Assembly: GCA_023055425.1 (NCBI GenBank)
Contig: JALGPY010000001.1
Span: forward strand, 141,075,368-141,139,367
Source of the DNA: Linanthus parryae
Lineage: Eukaryota > Streptophyta > Magnoliopsida > Ericales > Polemoniaceae
Direction: 5' to 3'
Length of the DNA stretch: 64,000 bases
The notes below the pieces were generated by a model. That model ran no database searches, had not been told where the DNA came from, and saw only the letters and a program-made list of their open reading frames with translations. Below are positions 1 through 10,844 of this stretch, in pieces (the stretch's first letter is position 1; each line of letters opens with the position of its first letter). A program made the position numbers and the translations under genes.

Positions 1-1
1 C

Positions 2-136
2 CGTGCTGGTACGATTCATCTCAAGTCTGTGTCTTCGTCAGATCAAACTGCTGATATTCATACAAAGTCTCATCCACCTGGACGCTTTCGTAACTTGGTC
101 TCCAAACTTCCGCTTATCACGACCGCTTCAGTTTGA
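2..136 (+). pseudogene. Copia pol C-terminus (RNase H end), partial
   Basis: The reading frame beginning near base 8 gives a 42-residue tail containing ADIHTK, the counterpart of the ADIFTK motif found at the end of plant Ty1-Copia RNase H domains. It stops at TGA (134-136), a few bases before a purine-rich tract and the LTR that follows. This is therefore the last part of a Copia polyprotein whose body lies outside the window on the left. In the element the RNase H removes the RNA strand during reverse transcription. Whether the rest of the element is intact cannot be judged. The ADIHTK motif and the pol-PPT-LTR order support the call. Confidence 0.6.
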
Positions 137-143
137 GGGGGGC

Positions 144-322
144 TGTTATGATATATGTAGAAAACATATTTGTCCCATATCGCTCTATTATGCTATTCTC
201 ACCTTTTGTATAGTGTATAAATAGGCCCCCTTGTACATTATTTTTTACTCAAGTTGAATATTGAATTATTTGGCTTCTCTAAATATCTTATCAAGAAAAA
301 TATAAGAGCTTTATCCAATACA
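144..322 (+). repeat. Copia 3' LTR (about 180 bp) with preceding PPT
   Basis: A polypurine tract (TTTGAGGGGGGC, 132-143) directly precedes TGTTATGATA at 144, the usual PPT-to-LTR junction. A TATA-like box (TATAAATA, 215-222) lies inside, as expected of an LTR promoter. The end is placed at the CA at 321-322, which is uncertain. No second LTR is in the window. This is the downstream LTR of the element whose RNase H tail ends at 136. Confidence 0.55.
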
Positions 323-1295
323 AGCTGAGTCGCGTTATCTTCCATGTGGCGATATCGTGGCCACTAGATCGCAACCGCACAATCACCGTACGAAATGGAA
401 CTGTAGCAAAGCCGACCCCTGAGTGGGAGATATTGGTGGGCTCCTTACCATTTCAAATATTTTCTTGTGAAATGAACACTCATGGGAAATTATGTTTCTA
501 GTTGTTTTATTTTCTTTCTTTTCTTTTCTTCAAATTTCTCGGAAATAATTTTCTCACATATCTTTTTTGACAAAAGAACATAGCCTAAGTAAGGAAGTAT
601 ATCCTTTTGCGAGAAATTTTTGGATGTCAAATCGCAAGGCGTAACACTCCACGACCATCGGAGTTGTGTGAAACGGTGTTAGGAAAGCCAAAGCATAGAC
701 CAAAACTCCATCTGAATTGCGCACCATTGCTCAACCACTGCATCGTTTTTGAGAGATCGAAGAAGCATCGGTGTTCAATTTCAAACCCCCTAGAGCTGTA
801 GGATTCCAACGAAGACTGTCTGAGGCAATTAGTTGAGCTCCATGAGTAGATATGCAAGAAAGATAAGGCTAGAAGATGGTGGGTCTCACAACTTTTCTGC
901 AACAACTGAACACACATGAAGGAAAACAAAATGATTTTTATTTCCCTTTTTTTCACTTTCGGAACTAATGAACGCAACTTTAGCTTTAGCTTTAGCGTCT
1001 AATAGATTTTTTTTACTCAGATTTTTTTTTTTTTTTTTTTTTTTTGATTTCTGAAACACAGTATACTCCAAAGAATCTACATATATAAACTTTGCTTAAC
1101 CTTTGAAAATTTTGAAAAATTCTACTTTATTTATAATTGTAAACATTGCAACTTCAAAAATGGAGCGTGAAGATATTTTCTCGATTTTGGACAAGTGGAG
1201 GAAAGATATTCAGTTGAAACTTCCTGAGAAAAGCTGAAACAATAGTCGGTAGGAATTTTCAATCCTAAGCAAATTCATTTTAGTCTCCAAACAGT
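323..1295. other. Unassigned sequence, no gene recognised
   Basis: No reading frame here resembles a known protein. The stretch has AT-rich tracts, including a poly-T run at about 1021-1045. The minus-strand frame at 627-977 has no recognisable motif. This is likely decayed repeat or intergenic DNA. Confidence 0.4.
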
Positions 1296-1500
1296 TGTTC
1301 ATATTATAAAATATTGAGTCAGTTTATTGGTGAATATCCACACATGTAGTAAGCTCATTTGTAAACTATCATTGGCCCGTTGGTCCATCCTAATGCCTAT
1401 ATAAGGAGGCTTAGGGTTAGAGATTATTCACACGTTTCAGAACTATTCTCCATACATTGTTTGTTTACATTATTTCTCTCACAAACATCGTTTCACAACA
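1296..1500 (+). repeat. Copia LTR followed by primer-binding site
   Basis: A TATA-like box (CTATATAAGG, near 1397) is followed about 100 bp later by ACAACA and then CGTTATCAGCAC (1501-1512). The same ACAACACGTTATCAGCAC junction occurs at 59221, so the two are LTR/primer-site junctions of related elements. The start at 1296 (TGTTCATATT) is chosen because it aligns with TGTTATGGAATATT at 59040; it is less certain than the end. Sense is the plus strand. Confidence 0.55.
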
Positions 1501-1786
1501 CGTTATCAGCACAACAGCTCTACTAAGAGAGATTCGAAGATTCAAAGCAAAAAAAAGTAAGATAAGAAGCCGTTTTTTGTGAGATTCGAATATCAAAATT
1601 AGTTTTGGATTTTCATACGCTAGTCGATCGTTTGTTAAGGACGGCTTATAGATCATCAAATTAAATCATATGTTTCATGCCTGAACTTATGAATTATATG
1701 ATGATCAGACCGTAACCTGAAGTTGTGGCACAATTTTATTTTATGACCTGAAGTCATGAAACTTAATTAGCATATATTCCTTAAAG

Positions 1787-1817
<31 letters not shown>

Positions 1818-2340
1818 ATTTCATCAACCTCTGGAAGAAGCTTGAAATCGATGACCATGTATTAAATTAAGTTATTAATACGCTTATTACATCATGTTAT
1901 CACACTTGAAGTAGATTCGATCTTAACCTTATAACCTAGCGTTGCGTTGCGTTATTTTTTTTTTTATTTTTTTTATGTTCTAAAATTATAATCGGACCAT
2001 GCTCATACCAGAAGTTATGAACTTCACGCACCTGAAGTTGCGATATTTTCTTTATGACCCGAAGTCATAATATATGATTACTACATCTCCTGAAGAGATG
2101 TCTTACATTTTATTTAATGAACTCCTGAAGAGATTTGTGTATACGGAACCATACATCGGTACACAAACATGGGTATATAATTTAGCAACTTCGTCATTTT
2201 ACAAGCCCTTAATGTTAATATCCCTCTTCTTCATCACGTTGGCCCCTTAAAGAAGGGAATTATTGTAATTGAAAGTCCGAAAATAATGGACAGAAGGTAT
2301 ACATTAACTTTTTCGAAATTTAATTATTTTATCTTTAAAT
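1501..2340 (+). mobile_element. Copia leader region, decayed
   Basis: Downstream of the primer site lies AT-rich sequence in which the word CCTGAAG or its variants recurs near 1720, 1745, 2030, 2090 and 2125, often as ACCTGAAGT or CTGAAGTCAT. This repetitive leader follows the LTR and belongs to the same element. Two poly-T runs occur (about 1791-1817 and 1953-1972). No gag frame survives, and the element is lost before the F-box remnant begins at about 2397. Confidence 0.4.
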
Positions 2341-2396
2341 AACAGTACAAATATTGGTTTGTGCACCCCCTTGGATTAAATCCTGGCTCCGCCATT

Positions 2397-2726
2397 GTCA
2401 TCAATCATGTCGAAACATAAGATGTGCTCCTCTGGAACATCAACACCCTTCTCACGGTGATTTTTTTTACCATCCAATACATGTATCTCTTCACACTTGT
2501 TCCCCAACAAATGCTACCCATTTCTTCAAATTGATATGGTGAATCTATTTTCTTCCGCATCCAAAAATTCAAACTTGATGTGAATATATCGACTTGCATT
2601 TGTGCAAATAGGACGTGAAAGCAACTCCCTATTCGTGCCAACTTATAAGTATTGGTAATGGGATCGAAGACGAACCCAGACTCCACATAATCACCACGCC
2701 ACTTGGACAAGGACACGTAGATGTTC
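2397..2726 (-). pseudogene. F-box/FBA gene, 3' half (interrupted)
   Basis: The minus-strand frame contains GFVFDPITNTYKLARI, then VDIFTSSLNFW, then an in-order G...W segment. This is the layout of the F-box-associated (FBA) interaction domain of plant F-box proteins, which bind substrates for SCF ubiquitin ligases. Just beyond, in another frame, EEHILCFDM matches the next FBA strand, so at least one frameshift is present near 2440. The piece ends abruptly at about 2397, where unrelated repeat sequence begins, so the C-terminus is missing. Its upstream half lies at 10504-10806. The frames of the two halves connect once the Copia insertion at 2727 and one copy of the TGTTC duplication are removed. 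It is a broken gene, not a functional one. Confidence 0.7.
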
Positions 2727-3208
2727 TGTTAGCAATTGGTGCGCCCATGTGGGGTGCCCAATGTAAATAATCGTAATCTTATGGGGTTAGTTGCACTAAT
2801 GCACAAACTAGAGGGGTTAGTAGCTAAGGCTCAAACCCTAGGGATTTATGTGCAAACCTAGGAGAAGTTTTGCCTATATAAAGAGGTAGCCTCCTACACA
2901 TGATATATATATATCATTGGCTATTCCAGAGAATAAAGTTACTCTGTCTAGATTCATACTAGTTGTAGAGAACCCTAGTCTCTCTCCAACTTCATCCAAG
3001 GAGGTGGAACGTGGTGTGGAAATCAGTGTTCGTTCTCGAGATTCACACTAGATTGGTGGGAGCAAGATCAAGGAGGAGGCGCGTGAAAGCAAGCAACACA
3101 ACGATCATCCGCTGCATTAAGGAGCTTAGGAAGACAAGGTAAACACATGAATATACCGCTTTAATTCATGTTGTAGATCTGAATGTGTTAGATCCTTCCT
3201 GCCCTTCA
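2727..3208 (+). repeat. 5' LTR of the F-box-inserted Copia
   Basis: It begins TGTTAGCAATTGG and ends CTGCCCTTCA, 482 bp. A TATA box (CTATATAAAG, about 2874-2883) marks the likely transcription start region. The partner at 10025-10503 is nearly identical. Confidence 0.88.
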
Positions 3209-3209
3209 T

Positions 3210-3227
3210 TGGTATTAGAGCCATAGG
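3210..3227 (+). other. Primer-binding site (initiator tRNA-Met type)
   Basis: TGGTATTAGAGCCATAGG starts two bases after the 5' LTR. It is a variant of the TGGTATCAGAGC primer site complementary to the 3' end of initiator methionine tRNA that is common in plant Copia elements. Confidence 0.75.
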
Positions 3228-3539
3228 CTTGTTTTTCGTGCCTCGATAAGCGTTCCCGAACCTGTATTAAAAATCGCGTTTCTGAAATTTCATAACCAGT
3301 ATACGAAACCTATATGGTTAGGTAGGGTTTTTCACGAGGATTCCAGACATATAAATTTTATATTTTTTGGATTTACGGTGAATTAGTTATGAATTTTCAA
3401 AGTTTCGAAACTCTATTAATCTGGACTGCTAGATCCAATCAGTAGAACACGTTTTTTAAAAACTTGTTAAAATTGAATTTTGACCACATAATCGGGATCA
3501 GGACGAAGAAACGATCACGGAAAAATTAATTTCGTCGCG

Positions 3540-3870
3540 AACGGAGCACGGGAAGGCGGCACGTGGGCTTCACGCGCCACCGACGCCGCCACCACGCGCG
3601 GCCACGCGCCGCCACGCGCCGCACGCGCCCAAGGGCTGGCGGCGGCTGCTGACGTGGCCCTAGGGCTGACGTGGCAGATGACGTGGCGGTGCCACATCAG
3701 CAAGCGGCTGACGTGGCGATGACGTGGCAGCCACGTGTCAGCTGGCAAGGCAGCTGACGTGGCGATGACGTGGCAGCTGACGTGGCACATGGGCCGACGT
3801 CGGCGCGTGGCGGAGGCGGACGCGCCCACGCGCGGCGGCGCGTGAGGGCGCGTGCGGCCTCCTCCCGCCG
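3540..3870. repeat. GC-rich leader with eight TGACGTGGC repeats
   Basis: This is a sharply GC-rich island inside an otherwise AT-rich element. TGACGTGGC occurs exactly eight times, at 3650, 3667, 3679, 3709, 3720, 3755, 3766 and 3778, plus an inverted relative, GCCACGTGTCA, at 3730. The outer parts are repeats of CACGCGCC-type words. TGACGTGG is a known ACGT-core binding word for plant bZIP factors. Regulatory activity is inference only; the island may simply be an expanded minisatellite. Confidence 0.75.
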
Positions 3871-6500
3871 TCATTTTTCGTCCGGTTTTTTCCTAGGGAC
3901 TCCAAATTAAATTTCCTATTTTGTGGATATTTTTTCATAATTTTTGGAGTGACGGAAAATTTTAGTAATTTCCAGATTAATTAATTAGTGTTTAGCACAC
4001 TTCCCGAGGCAGATTGACGACCTTAAACACACTGTTTTGAGCCCAAATTTTTTCTGGAGACTTAGGTCATTTTTCCCTACGTTTTTCCATAGGTGGTGAG
4101 TCCCTAAGTGGTAGGGAGCAATTTTCGATCTTTTTAGGTTATTAGATTATTGCTTAATAATTTGCAGTAATTATTGCTTAATTCCGGAAATTTCCAGAAA
4201 ATTCCAGTATGTTTATTATATTGTTATACATGCTGTTGTGGGTTGAATGGATGTGTTTGGTGCATGGATGTGGCATAGATGTTTTATATTTTGGTTTTGG
4301 TATTGGTTTTTGAATATGTAATCAAAATACGGCCTGCGTGTCGTGCCTCTCTATACTCTAGTGTCTTCTCCTCTCATCCACTCGCCTCTATGAGGTTACT
4401 TCTTATTAGAAATAAGATAGTTAGTAGAGATTGAAAATTGAAGCTTCAAGAGAGGTGGCCAAACCAAAAGCCATGGCGCAAGGTGCATGGAGCAATTAGA
4501 CGGTCTAAAGGAGCCTCAAGCTTGGAGTCCTCAAGTAGGCGAGATGGCATGAGATGGAGTTCAAGACTTGCTCAAGAAGTGCTCTCAATAGTGGGAGTGC
4601 ACCTTAGGGGCCACATTTATTGCATATTTATTTATGCTTGTGCTTGTTTTATGTTATAACTGCGTGTGATTGGATATATATGTTTAACCTCGCATGCTAA
4701 AGAACTAAAACAAAAGAGCTCACATGATGACATGATTAAAATTGATAGGAAATCACAAGTGATGAGATTTGATTCCTAGGATATACGCTAGGTTTTGGTG
4801 GAGTCCTTGTGAGGAACTATTAAGTTTTAATCAATGTCACATGTTATTTTGGAGCTAAGTAAATGCTAGTGATTAACTTCCACAATGTCTCTATCAATCG
4901 TGTCAAAATCTAAACTGTAAAGGCTAAATGGTGACAACCAACGATATGATGAGTCGTCGTACTATGTAACCATCAGTTGGACATAGGTTGTCGAACCACC
5001 TACAACATGGTCGAACCTGTGATGAATAAGTTGTCACAGCAGCACATAGACATTATCTTTAGGCAACAGTCAAGATAATGTCATAGAGCATGCTATGAAA
5101 AGGTGGGGAAATGACCTCATCAGCATGTTCTAGACCACTTTTAAAATTGTAGGAAGCCAAAGAAGAATCTTGGATCCATCTTAGCCATTTGCGTACATAA
5201 ATTCTGAGCATTGGCTCATAATAATCCTACCTCTACTATGAGTTATGGCTCATGTCATGATATTGAGCACTCGACTTTACCGTCTGAGATTGATGCCATG
5301 TATGATAATAGAGTTAAGGGTTGTCAGGTATAAGCTATCCGTTTTGTAACTTGTTGCAATCTCTGCCACGTTTCATGAAACGTTATATGACACACCTTGC
5401 ACGTGTCAGGATGTTTGGATAAGACCAAAACATGTCAGGATGTTTGGATTAGACCAAACATCACACTGTTCTAGGATCTAAGCAAAAAGGGTTTGCTAAG
5501 AATACTAGTCCAGCATACTTCGGATGTCTAAGCGATAAATGATTGCTAAAGACTGTTGGTGAAGTATGATCATACTTAGTGAAGTATGATAGGCAGAAAA
5601 AGTCCCTAGCCCGGTATTAGGACCAAGGCAACAGGTGGGGCAAGGATAAATGAATTTAGGGACAATGTTGGTATAAGACCAGTATTACCCAAGACTGACA
5701 AACGCAAAAATGGCAAAGGAGTTTTTCCTAAGACAAGAGAAGGCCAGACCTGGCACTAACTTCTCGTCTAAGGATCCAAAGGGTTATCTTTGAGGGAGTA
5801 GCCACCAAAATTTGTTTTGGTCACAGTTTTAACTTTGGATATGGTTATATCATGGTGTTTGCGTTCTTAAGATTCTAGCATAAATGACGCCTCAGAATTC
5901 TTGGATGTCAACTTAAGAGTATGACTTAAGATTCTGATATGTGGCGCGCTAGATTAAGACACACGCTGACAGGGAAGGATGTTCAGGCTAGCTAGGGCAG
6001 GCCTGCTTGGATTTTGCCCAAGGTACCCTTACCTGTGTGTAGTTCTTGCCGGACATGAAAGGCAAAAGCGCAAAATCATCCAGTAGAGCATTTAGGACTA
6101 CTGAGTCTTTTGTATATTATTCATCCTTTGTTGTGTTCCATTAAATTGTTAAAGCTAAAGACATGGTGCTTACTGTTCCATCACATTCGTAGATTATTGT
6201 CCATGTCTCAACTATGTGTGCTTGGGCCACATAAGTCTGAGGCACAAGGGTGCTTCAGACAGGTCTCTACAAAAGGTAGAAAACCGTCTGGATAAAAGGA
6301 TATGTCCTTGGCCAGAATGAGACTGGAAGTGTCTATCTTAGCAAGAGCTATGTGATGGAAAGAAAAGTAAGGCAGTAGGCTATTCCCACGCCTCAGCAGG
6401 GTGCTGTAGAGAATAAGAGGAATAGGTTACTGTAAGAGATGGTCTAATGTATGATAGAGCGTGCAAAGTACAAGTTCCCTATTTTGAGGAGACACTTTGC
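3871..6500 (+). other. Copia interior, leader and decayed gag region
   Basis: No long reading frame is present. The part near 4430-4640 (GAAGCTTCAAGAGAGG and following) lies where the leader and gag start would be expected. A 29-bp direct repeat beginning GTCAGGATGTTTGGAT occurs at 5405 and 5434. I see no zinc knuckle or protease motif. Confidence 0.35.
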
Positions 6501-8500
6501 TAAACGACTATCAACATACGCAACCATAAGTCCACCAAGTCTGTAGCCACTACACCCTACGAGATGTGGACCAAAAGGCAACCTGAATGAGGTCACCTTA
6601 GGCCATGGGGATCGGCAGCTTATGTACTAACTAAATTTCAAGTCAGGAAGAGGTTCGTTGAGAAATAAGTCTCTACGAAACAAAGGTTTCACTGGATGAC
6701 ACCCCATCCCTGAATGATCAACAGGAAATAGTTCCTACGGATCTTCAGGACAGTGGGAGTAACTTTCCTAGTGAACAGGCCCATCATAGATTATGACTAT
6801 GTAGAGGAACCCTCTTTGCGTAGGAGCGCTCTTTGGAGCGTATCCCGTCGATGAATTGACATCGAAAGGAAGACCATAAGGGTCACCATGCAAGAAAATG
6901 ATGAACCTAGGATATTGTCCTAGGATATTTCATCACCTGATGAGAAGGAATTTGAAGTTAGACCCTAGATGGAAGAAACGTATCTTCATGGAGTAACGTA
7001 TCTTCTTATGCTGTTCGGAGCACTCTAGGGATTGCGTATTTGAAACGCAACAGCCGACAAGTAGTGTAACATAAATGGATTCACGAGATATATGATTTCT
7101 CATAGGAGATGTCCATAATTAAGGGATATGTTCGTAGAGATGATTATCTCCATGAGCATGGAGGAACCGCTGGAAGATACCCTGTTCCTTAGTTGATTAT
7201 GAGGAATTAGTTCCTCAAGGATCATTCGGACAGTGGGAGTGACTTTCCAGGCAGGGTGCTCCATCCATAAGGGATGAAAGCAAATGATGATCCTCCTATG
7301 CAAAGGTATTGCTCATAGGAGCATACCCCATCGACTACTTGAGATCAAATGGGATGATCTTAAGGATCATCTTGCATAAACGATAGGATAGAATCCTAGC
7401 CCTTATCGTACCCTAATTATGAAGAATGAATAGTAAGCTTTACAGGATGAATTAGAGTCTATAAAGGGCCAACCGAGTTTAAGGCTAGGTTGGATTTCCA
7501 ACTGGATGGAAGACTGTTGGAGATTAATGGATTTCCAAGGTCAATCAGAGACCCAGACGGAAGCGTGGTAAGGCATATGACTTGCGTAGAAGCGAAAAAA
7601 AGGTTACACTCATTCTGATAGTAGACATCGACGAATTTGGGTCGATCCGACGAATTTGCGTTGGTTCAACGAGGTATCCTTCCCAAGGCTTTGGGTAATG
7701 AGGATTACGTTAATTCGCTTGGTAGCATCAATAGTTGTGGATCCATTCTCGATAGACGTAACGACTGAGTTTCTCAATGGAGAAATCCTAGAGGTGACTA
7801 AGGTCAAATGCACAGAATGTGTGCAAGCTAACTAAGTCCATATGGGATCTTAGCTAGTCCTCTGGACAGTGGTATTTCATCAGGGATCGTTTACTATATG
7901 TTTACGATAACAAATGGAAACCGCTGTGTATCACTCTTACTAGTAGAGAGTTGAAGATCACGTCACTTAATATCGACGACACACTATTGGCTAGTGGAGC
8001 TTAGGGATTGTTCGAGTCCCCTAAGGAGTAACTGTACTCCTGTAGCTCAGCGCAAGACTTTACGAGCCTAGGCATGTGCCCTAAGAGACACCATAAAAGA
8101 ATGACCAAGTGACCAGAGTGCCTGATGCAGTATGAGTCTCATATGCACTATGGTGTGTACTCAGACCTAGCAAACGCTATGCAATCGGAAGAATTGGATT
8201 TCAGGATATTCCAATTTAAGACACAAGATTGTAACCAGGATACTCTATATGATGGATCACGTGCTATAACTATCGAAGATGATACTTCGACTAGTTAGCC
8301 ACATATGCTAACTAGGGTGGGGACCTAGATGCACTTGGATCCGACTCAGGCTATCGTCCATGCTAGATGATAGACTCGCATGGAACAAATGCAATATAAG
8401 TGTTGCATGATCGTATTTGACCGCTCCATTGACCATGGAAGCGAAGCACGATTGCCTGTTCTGCCATAGGGCAGAAATGTGTTTAACTGAGGGGGTTTCT
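6500..8500 (+). pseudogene. Decayed Copia integrase-RT-RNase H coding
   Basis: Scattered in different frames on the plus strand are recognisable pieces of Copia pol in the right order. KSVATTPYEMWTKRQP (about 6530) is the end of the integrase core. DVTTEFLNGEIL (about 7745) corresponds to the RT motif usually read DVKTAFLNG. A stretch near 8130-8190 reads like MYAMVCTRPDLAYA with errors, and TMEAKHDC (about 8430) matches the RNase H motif TEAEY. Stops and frameshifts are frequent and no active protein could be made. The element must have relied on proteins from a related copy if it moved recently. Confidence 0.6.
6730..7400 (+). repeat. Internal duplication, period about 480 bp
   Basis: The block around GGACAGTGGGAGTAACTTTCC (6748) recurs as GGACAGTGGGAGTGACTTTCC at 7228. 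Flanking words (AGTTCCT upstream; GGAGC..TA.CCC.TCGA downstream) are also shared. This is an old diverged tandem duplication of the linker between integrase and RT. Confidence 0.5.
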
Positions 8501-9804
8501 TGTAAGCTTATGAGCTATCGACAAACCGATTACCATGAGTAGTGCTAGCATATGGCTATAACACTGCGGTAAAGACGAACACATAGTCGAGGGTACTACT
8601 TCACAAAAGGTGAAATAACTACCTAGAGAGTAATCCTGGAGTGGATCGACTATGGGACAGGATGTTGGCTCATCCCATTCCTAAACCACATGAGAGTCGT
8701 CCATGTGGATCTCTTTAGAAAATTGGGACTTAGTAGTCGATAACTAGCAATATGATTGATGAGCACACGAGACATTGATTGACTGGATTTTAATTGGATT
8801 TGTTTTTAAGCAGCATGTTGTTTTTGATACATGTATGATATGTTACATTTCCTGTACTAGCATAGAGCATGTCACACAGACACTAGGTCGGCTCACTCAC
8901 ACGAGCAACCGCCTTCGCAATATCCTGGAAATGTCTGGGTGTGGCGGAAGATGAGACAGAATCCAGATAAGCGCTGAAAGCCTGCGATATGATATGAGAT
9001 GCCTTCTTCATATGAGCATATGGCCTATGATAAGAGCTTGAGGTCTATCAGTAGAGCTAGGAGCCTGTCAGACGGATTCGACTGTCGCATTGGAAATAAG
9101 TTCCAAGGAGAGGTTGGTTATGGCCAATCGAACATGGTTATTACCCCGAACCATGTATAGTCTGTGTAGAAGAAGCCAGATGCGAGAGCTGATAATTGTT
9201 CACAACAGTGTGACATGGCAGCACTCGGGCTGGTGGCCATAAGGGCTACCGGATAGACATCTGCATAGTGCTCCTTTTGCAAGAATAAGACATGCGCTCT
9301 GATCAGAGTCTAAACACTATGGCGCATATTCCCCCTTGAATAACGCGCGCTTATGAGTGACCATGAGGTGATGAGTAGAATTAGTCCCTGGGATTCCTCA
9401 TCGTGTGAGCCTCGTCGATCATATAAGGATGATTGACACGGTATACCCTTTGTACTTACATCTGTGTCATGAGGAGACGGGTCGGTGGTGCTACTTTGGC
9501 GTGACACCTTACGGCTATGGATGATTCGGCCTTCCGGACACTGCTGGGAAAGCAGCTGAGCCGAATCTGAGTGACACATGTATGTAAGGAAAGATTCTCG
9601 TTGCATCGCTCTTTATTATCTTCATTGGGTTCACCTACAAGATCTTATGGGATCATGCAGGATATGAAAATATAAAGGAGATGTGGACTCATTGGAGCAT
9701 GGCCTTCGGGACATGGCAGGTGCTCATGATCCACGAGATGACAATCGGAGGAATCTGGGGGATACGAGAGTTACGGAGAGCATTATCACTGTTTTATGTT
9801 TTAA

Positions 9805-9906
9805 GGGTGCCTTCCTGCGCTGGCTATACGAGTTTGGTATGTGGATCTCCCGAGAGGGTGCCTTCCCATGCTGGCTATACGAGTTTGGTGTACGGATCTC
9901 CCGAAA
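9805..9906 (+). repeat. 51-bp tandem repeat, two copies
   Basis: GGGTGCCTTCC..GCTGGCTATACGAGTTTGGT..GGATCTCCCGA is repeated at 9805-9855 and 9856-9906 with a few differences. It lies in the 3' untranslated part of the Copia element and gives rise to overlapping chance reading frames on both strands. Confidence 0.8.
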
Positions 9907-10024
9907 TGCAGGTACTCTCACCGGTCACACGCCACGGCCACACAATACTCTTTTGTAGATGATAGAAAGTTGGAGATTGATGGAGACTACATAGATTGTG
10001 CAACCGCACAGTGCGAGTGGGAGA

Positions 10025-10503
10025 TGTTAGCAATTGGTGCGCCCATGTGGGGTGCCCAATGTAATTATCGTAACCTTATGGGATTAGTTGCACTAATGCA
10101 CAAACTAGAGGGGTTAGTAGCTAAGGCTCAAACCCTAGGGGTTTATGTGCAAACCTAGGAGAAGTTTTGCCTATATAAAGAGGTAGCCTCCTACACATGA
10201 TATATATATCATTGGCTATTCCAGAGAATAAAGTTACTCTGTCTAGATTCATACTAGTTGTAGAGAACCCTACTCTCTCTCCAACTTCATCCAAGGAGGT
10301 GGAACGTGGTGTGGAAATCAGTGTTCGTCCTCGAGATTCACACTAGATTGGTGGGAGCAAGATCAAGGAGGAGGCGCGTGAAAGCAAGCAACACAACGAT
10401 CATCCGCTGCATTAGGGAGCTTAGGAAGACAAGGTAAACACATGAATATACCGCTTTAATTCATGTTGTAGATCAGAATGTGTTAGATCCTTCCTGCCCT
10501 TCA
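10025..10503 (+). repeat. 3' LTR of the F-box-inserted Copia
   Basis: It begins TGTTAGCAATTGG after a purine-rich tract ending GTGGGAGA and ends CTGCCCTTCA. The next five bases, TGTTC (10504-10508), duplicate those before the 5' LTR. Confidence 0.88.
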
Positions 10504-10806
10504 TGTTCCTAAGAACTCTGGTGGCAGGGTTCCGAACGATAAACTGGTGGTGTCTTGACGAGTGGGTCAAGCAAACAAGTCCATCGGAACACCCAACCAC
10601 ATAGTCAAGGTTCCATTCGGTTTTGATGTTCGGTTTGTCAAAGAAAGATATTTTTTCCTGTCATTATCGTTTGTGTTGTACAAGGTGACAAAGTAAAGTG
10701 ATCGGATCAGATCGAACAAGGACTTGCAGATGCACTTGAATAATGATTTGACCGGAAGTCGCCGTAGGATCTCAATTGCGATTTCTTCAGGCAACACTCT
10801 ACTCAT
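10504..10806 (-). pseudogene. F-box gene, 5' half (interrupted)
   Basis: From ATG at 10806-10804 the minus-strand frame reads MSRVLPEEIAIEILRRLPVK and continues with a KCICKS segment, a clear F-box domain (the SKP1-binding module of SCF ubiquitin ligases). After about 68 residues the frame is lost. A second frame then gives DYVVGCSDGLVCL and VRNPATR, the conserved start of the FBA domain, so one indel lies near 10590-10610. A longer frame begins further upstream at 10872, but its first residues are encoded by the MITE at 10845-11102, so I prefer the ATG at 10806. The gene runs into the Copia 3' LTR at 10503 and resumes at 2726. Interpreted as a single-exon F-box/FBA gene, now a pseudogene. 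Confidence 0.75.
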
Positions 10807-10844
10807 CGACGTTGGTGTTCTTCTTCGGCTTCTTCTATTTCTTA

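Larger units (their letters stand above)
2727..10503 (+). mobile_element. Copia retrotransposon, LTRs young, coding decayed
   Basis: The element is bounded by two direct LTRs (2727-3208 and 10025-10503) and flanked by a perfect 5-bp target duplication TGTTC (2722-2726 and 10504-10508). A primer site (TGGTATTAGAGCCA, 3210-3223) follows the left LTR and a purine tract (about 10008-10024) precedes the right one, so the sense strand is plus. The interior holds decayed Copia pol (see 6500-8500) but no long reading frame. It inserted into a minus-strand F-box gene. The two LTRs differ by about eight substitutions and two small indels over 480 bp by my reading, so insertion is fairly recent even though the coding is broken. 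Confidence 0.85.

Noticed and set aside
3515..3874. Minus-strand frame of 119 codons rich in Arg and Ala
   Set aside because: Produced by the GC-rich TGACGTGGC/CACGCGCC island of the Copia leader; frames without stops are expected in such DNA.
9681..9962. Three overlapping frames on both strands with internal repetition
   Set aside because: They are translations of the 51-bp tandem repeat in the 3' untranslated part of the Copia.
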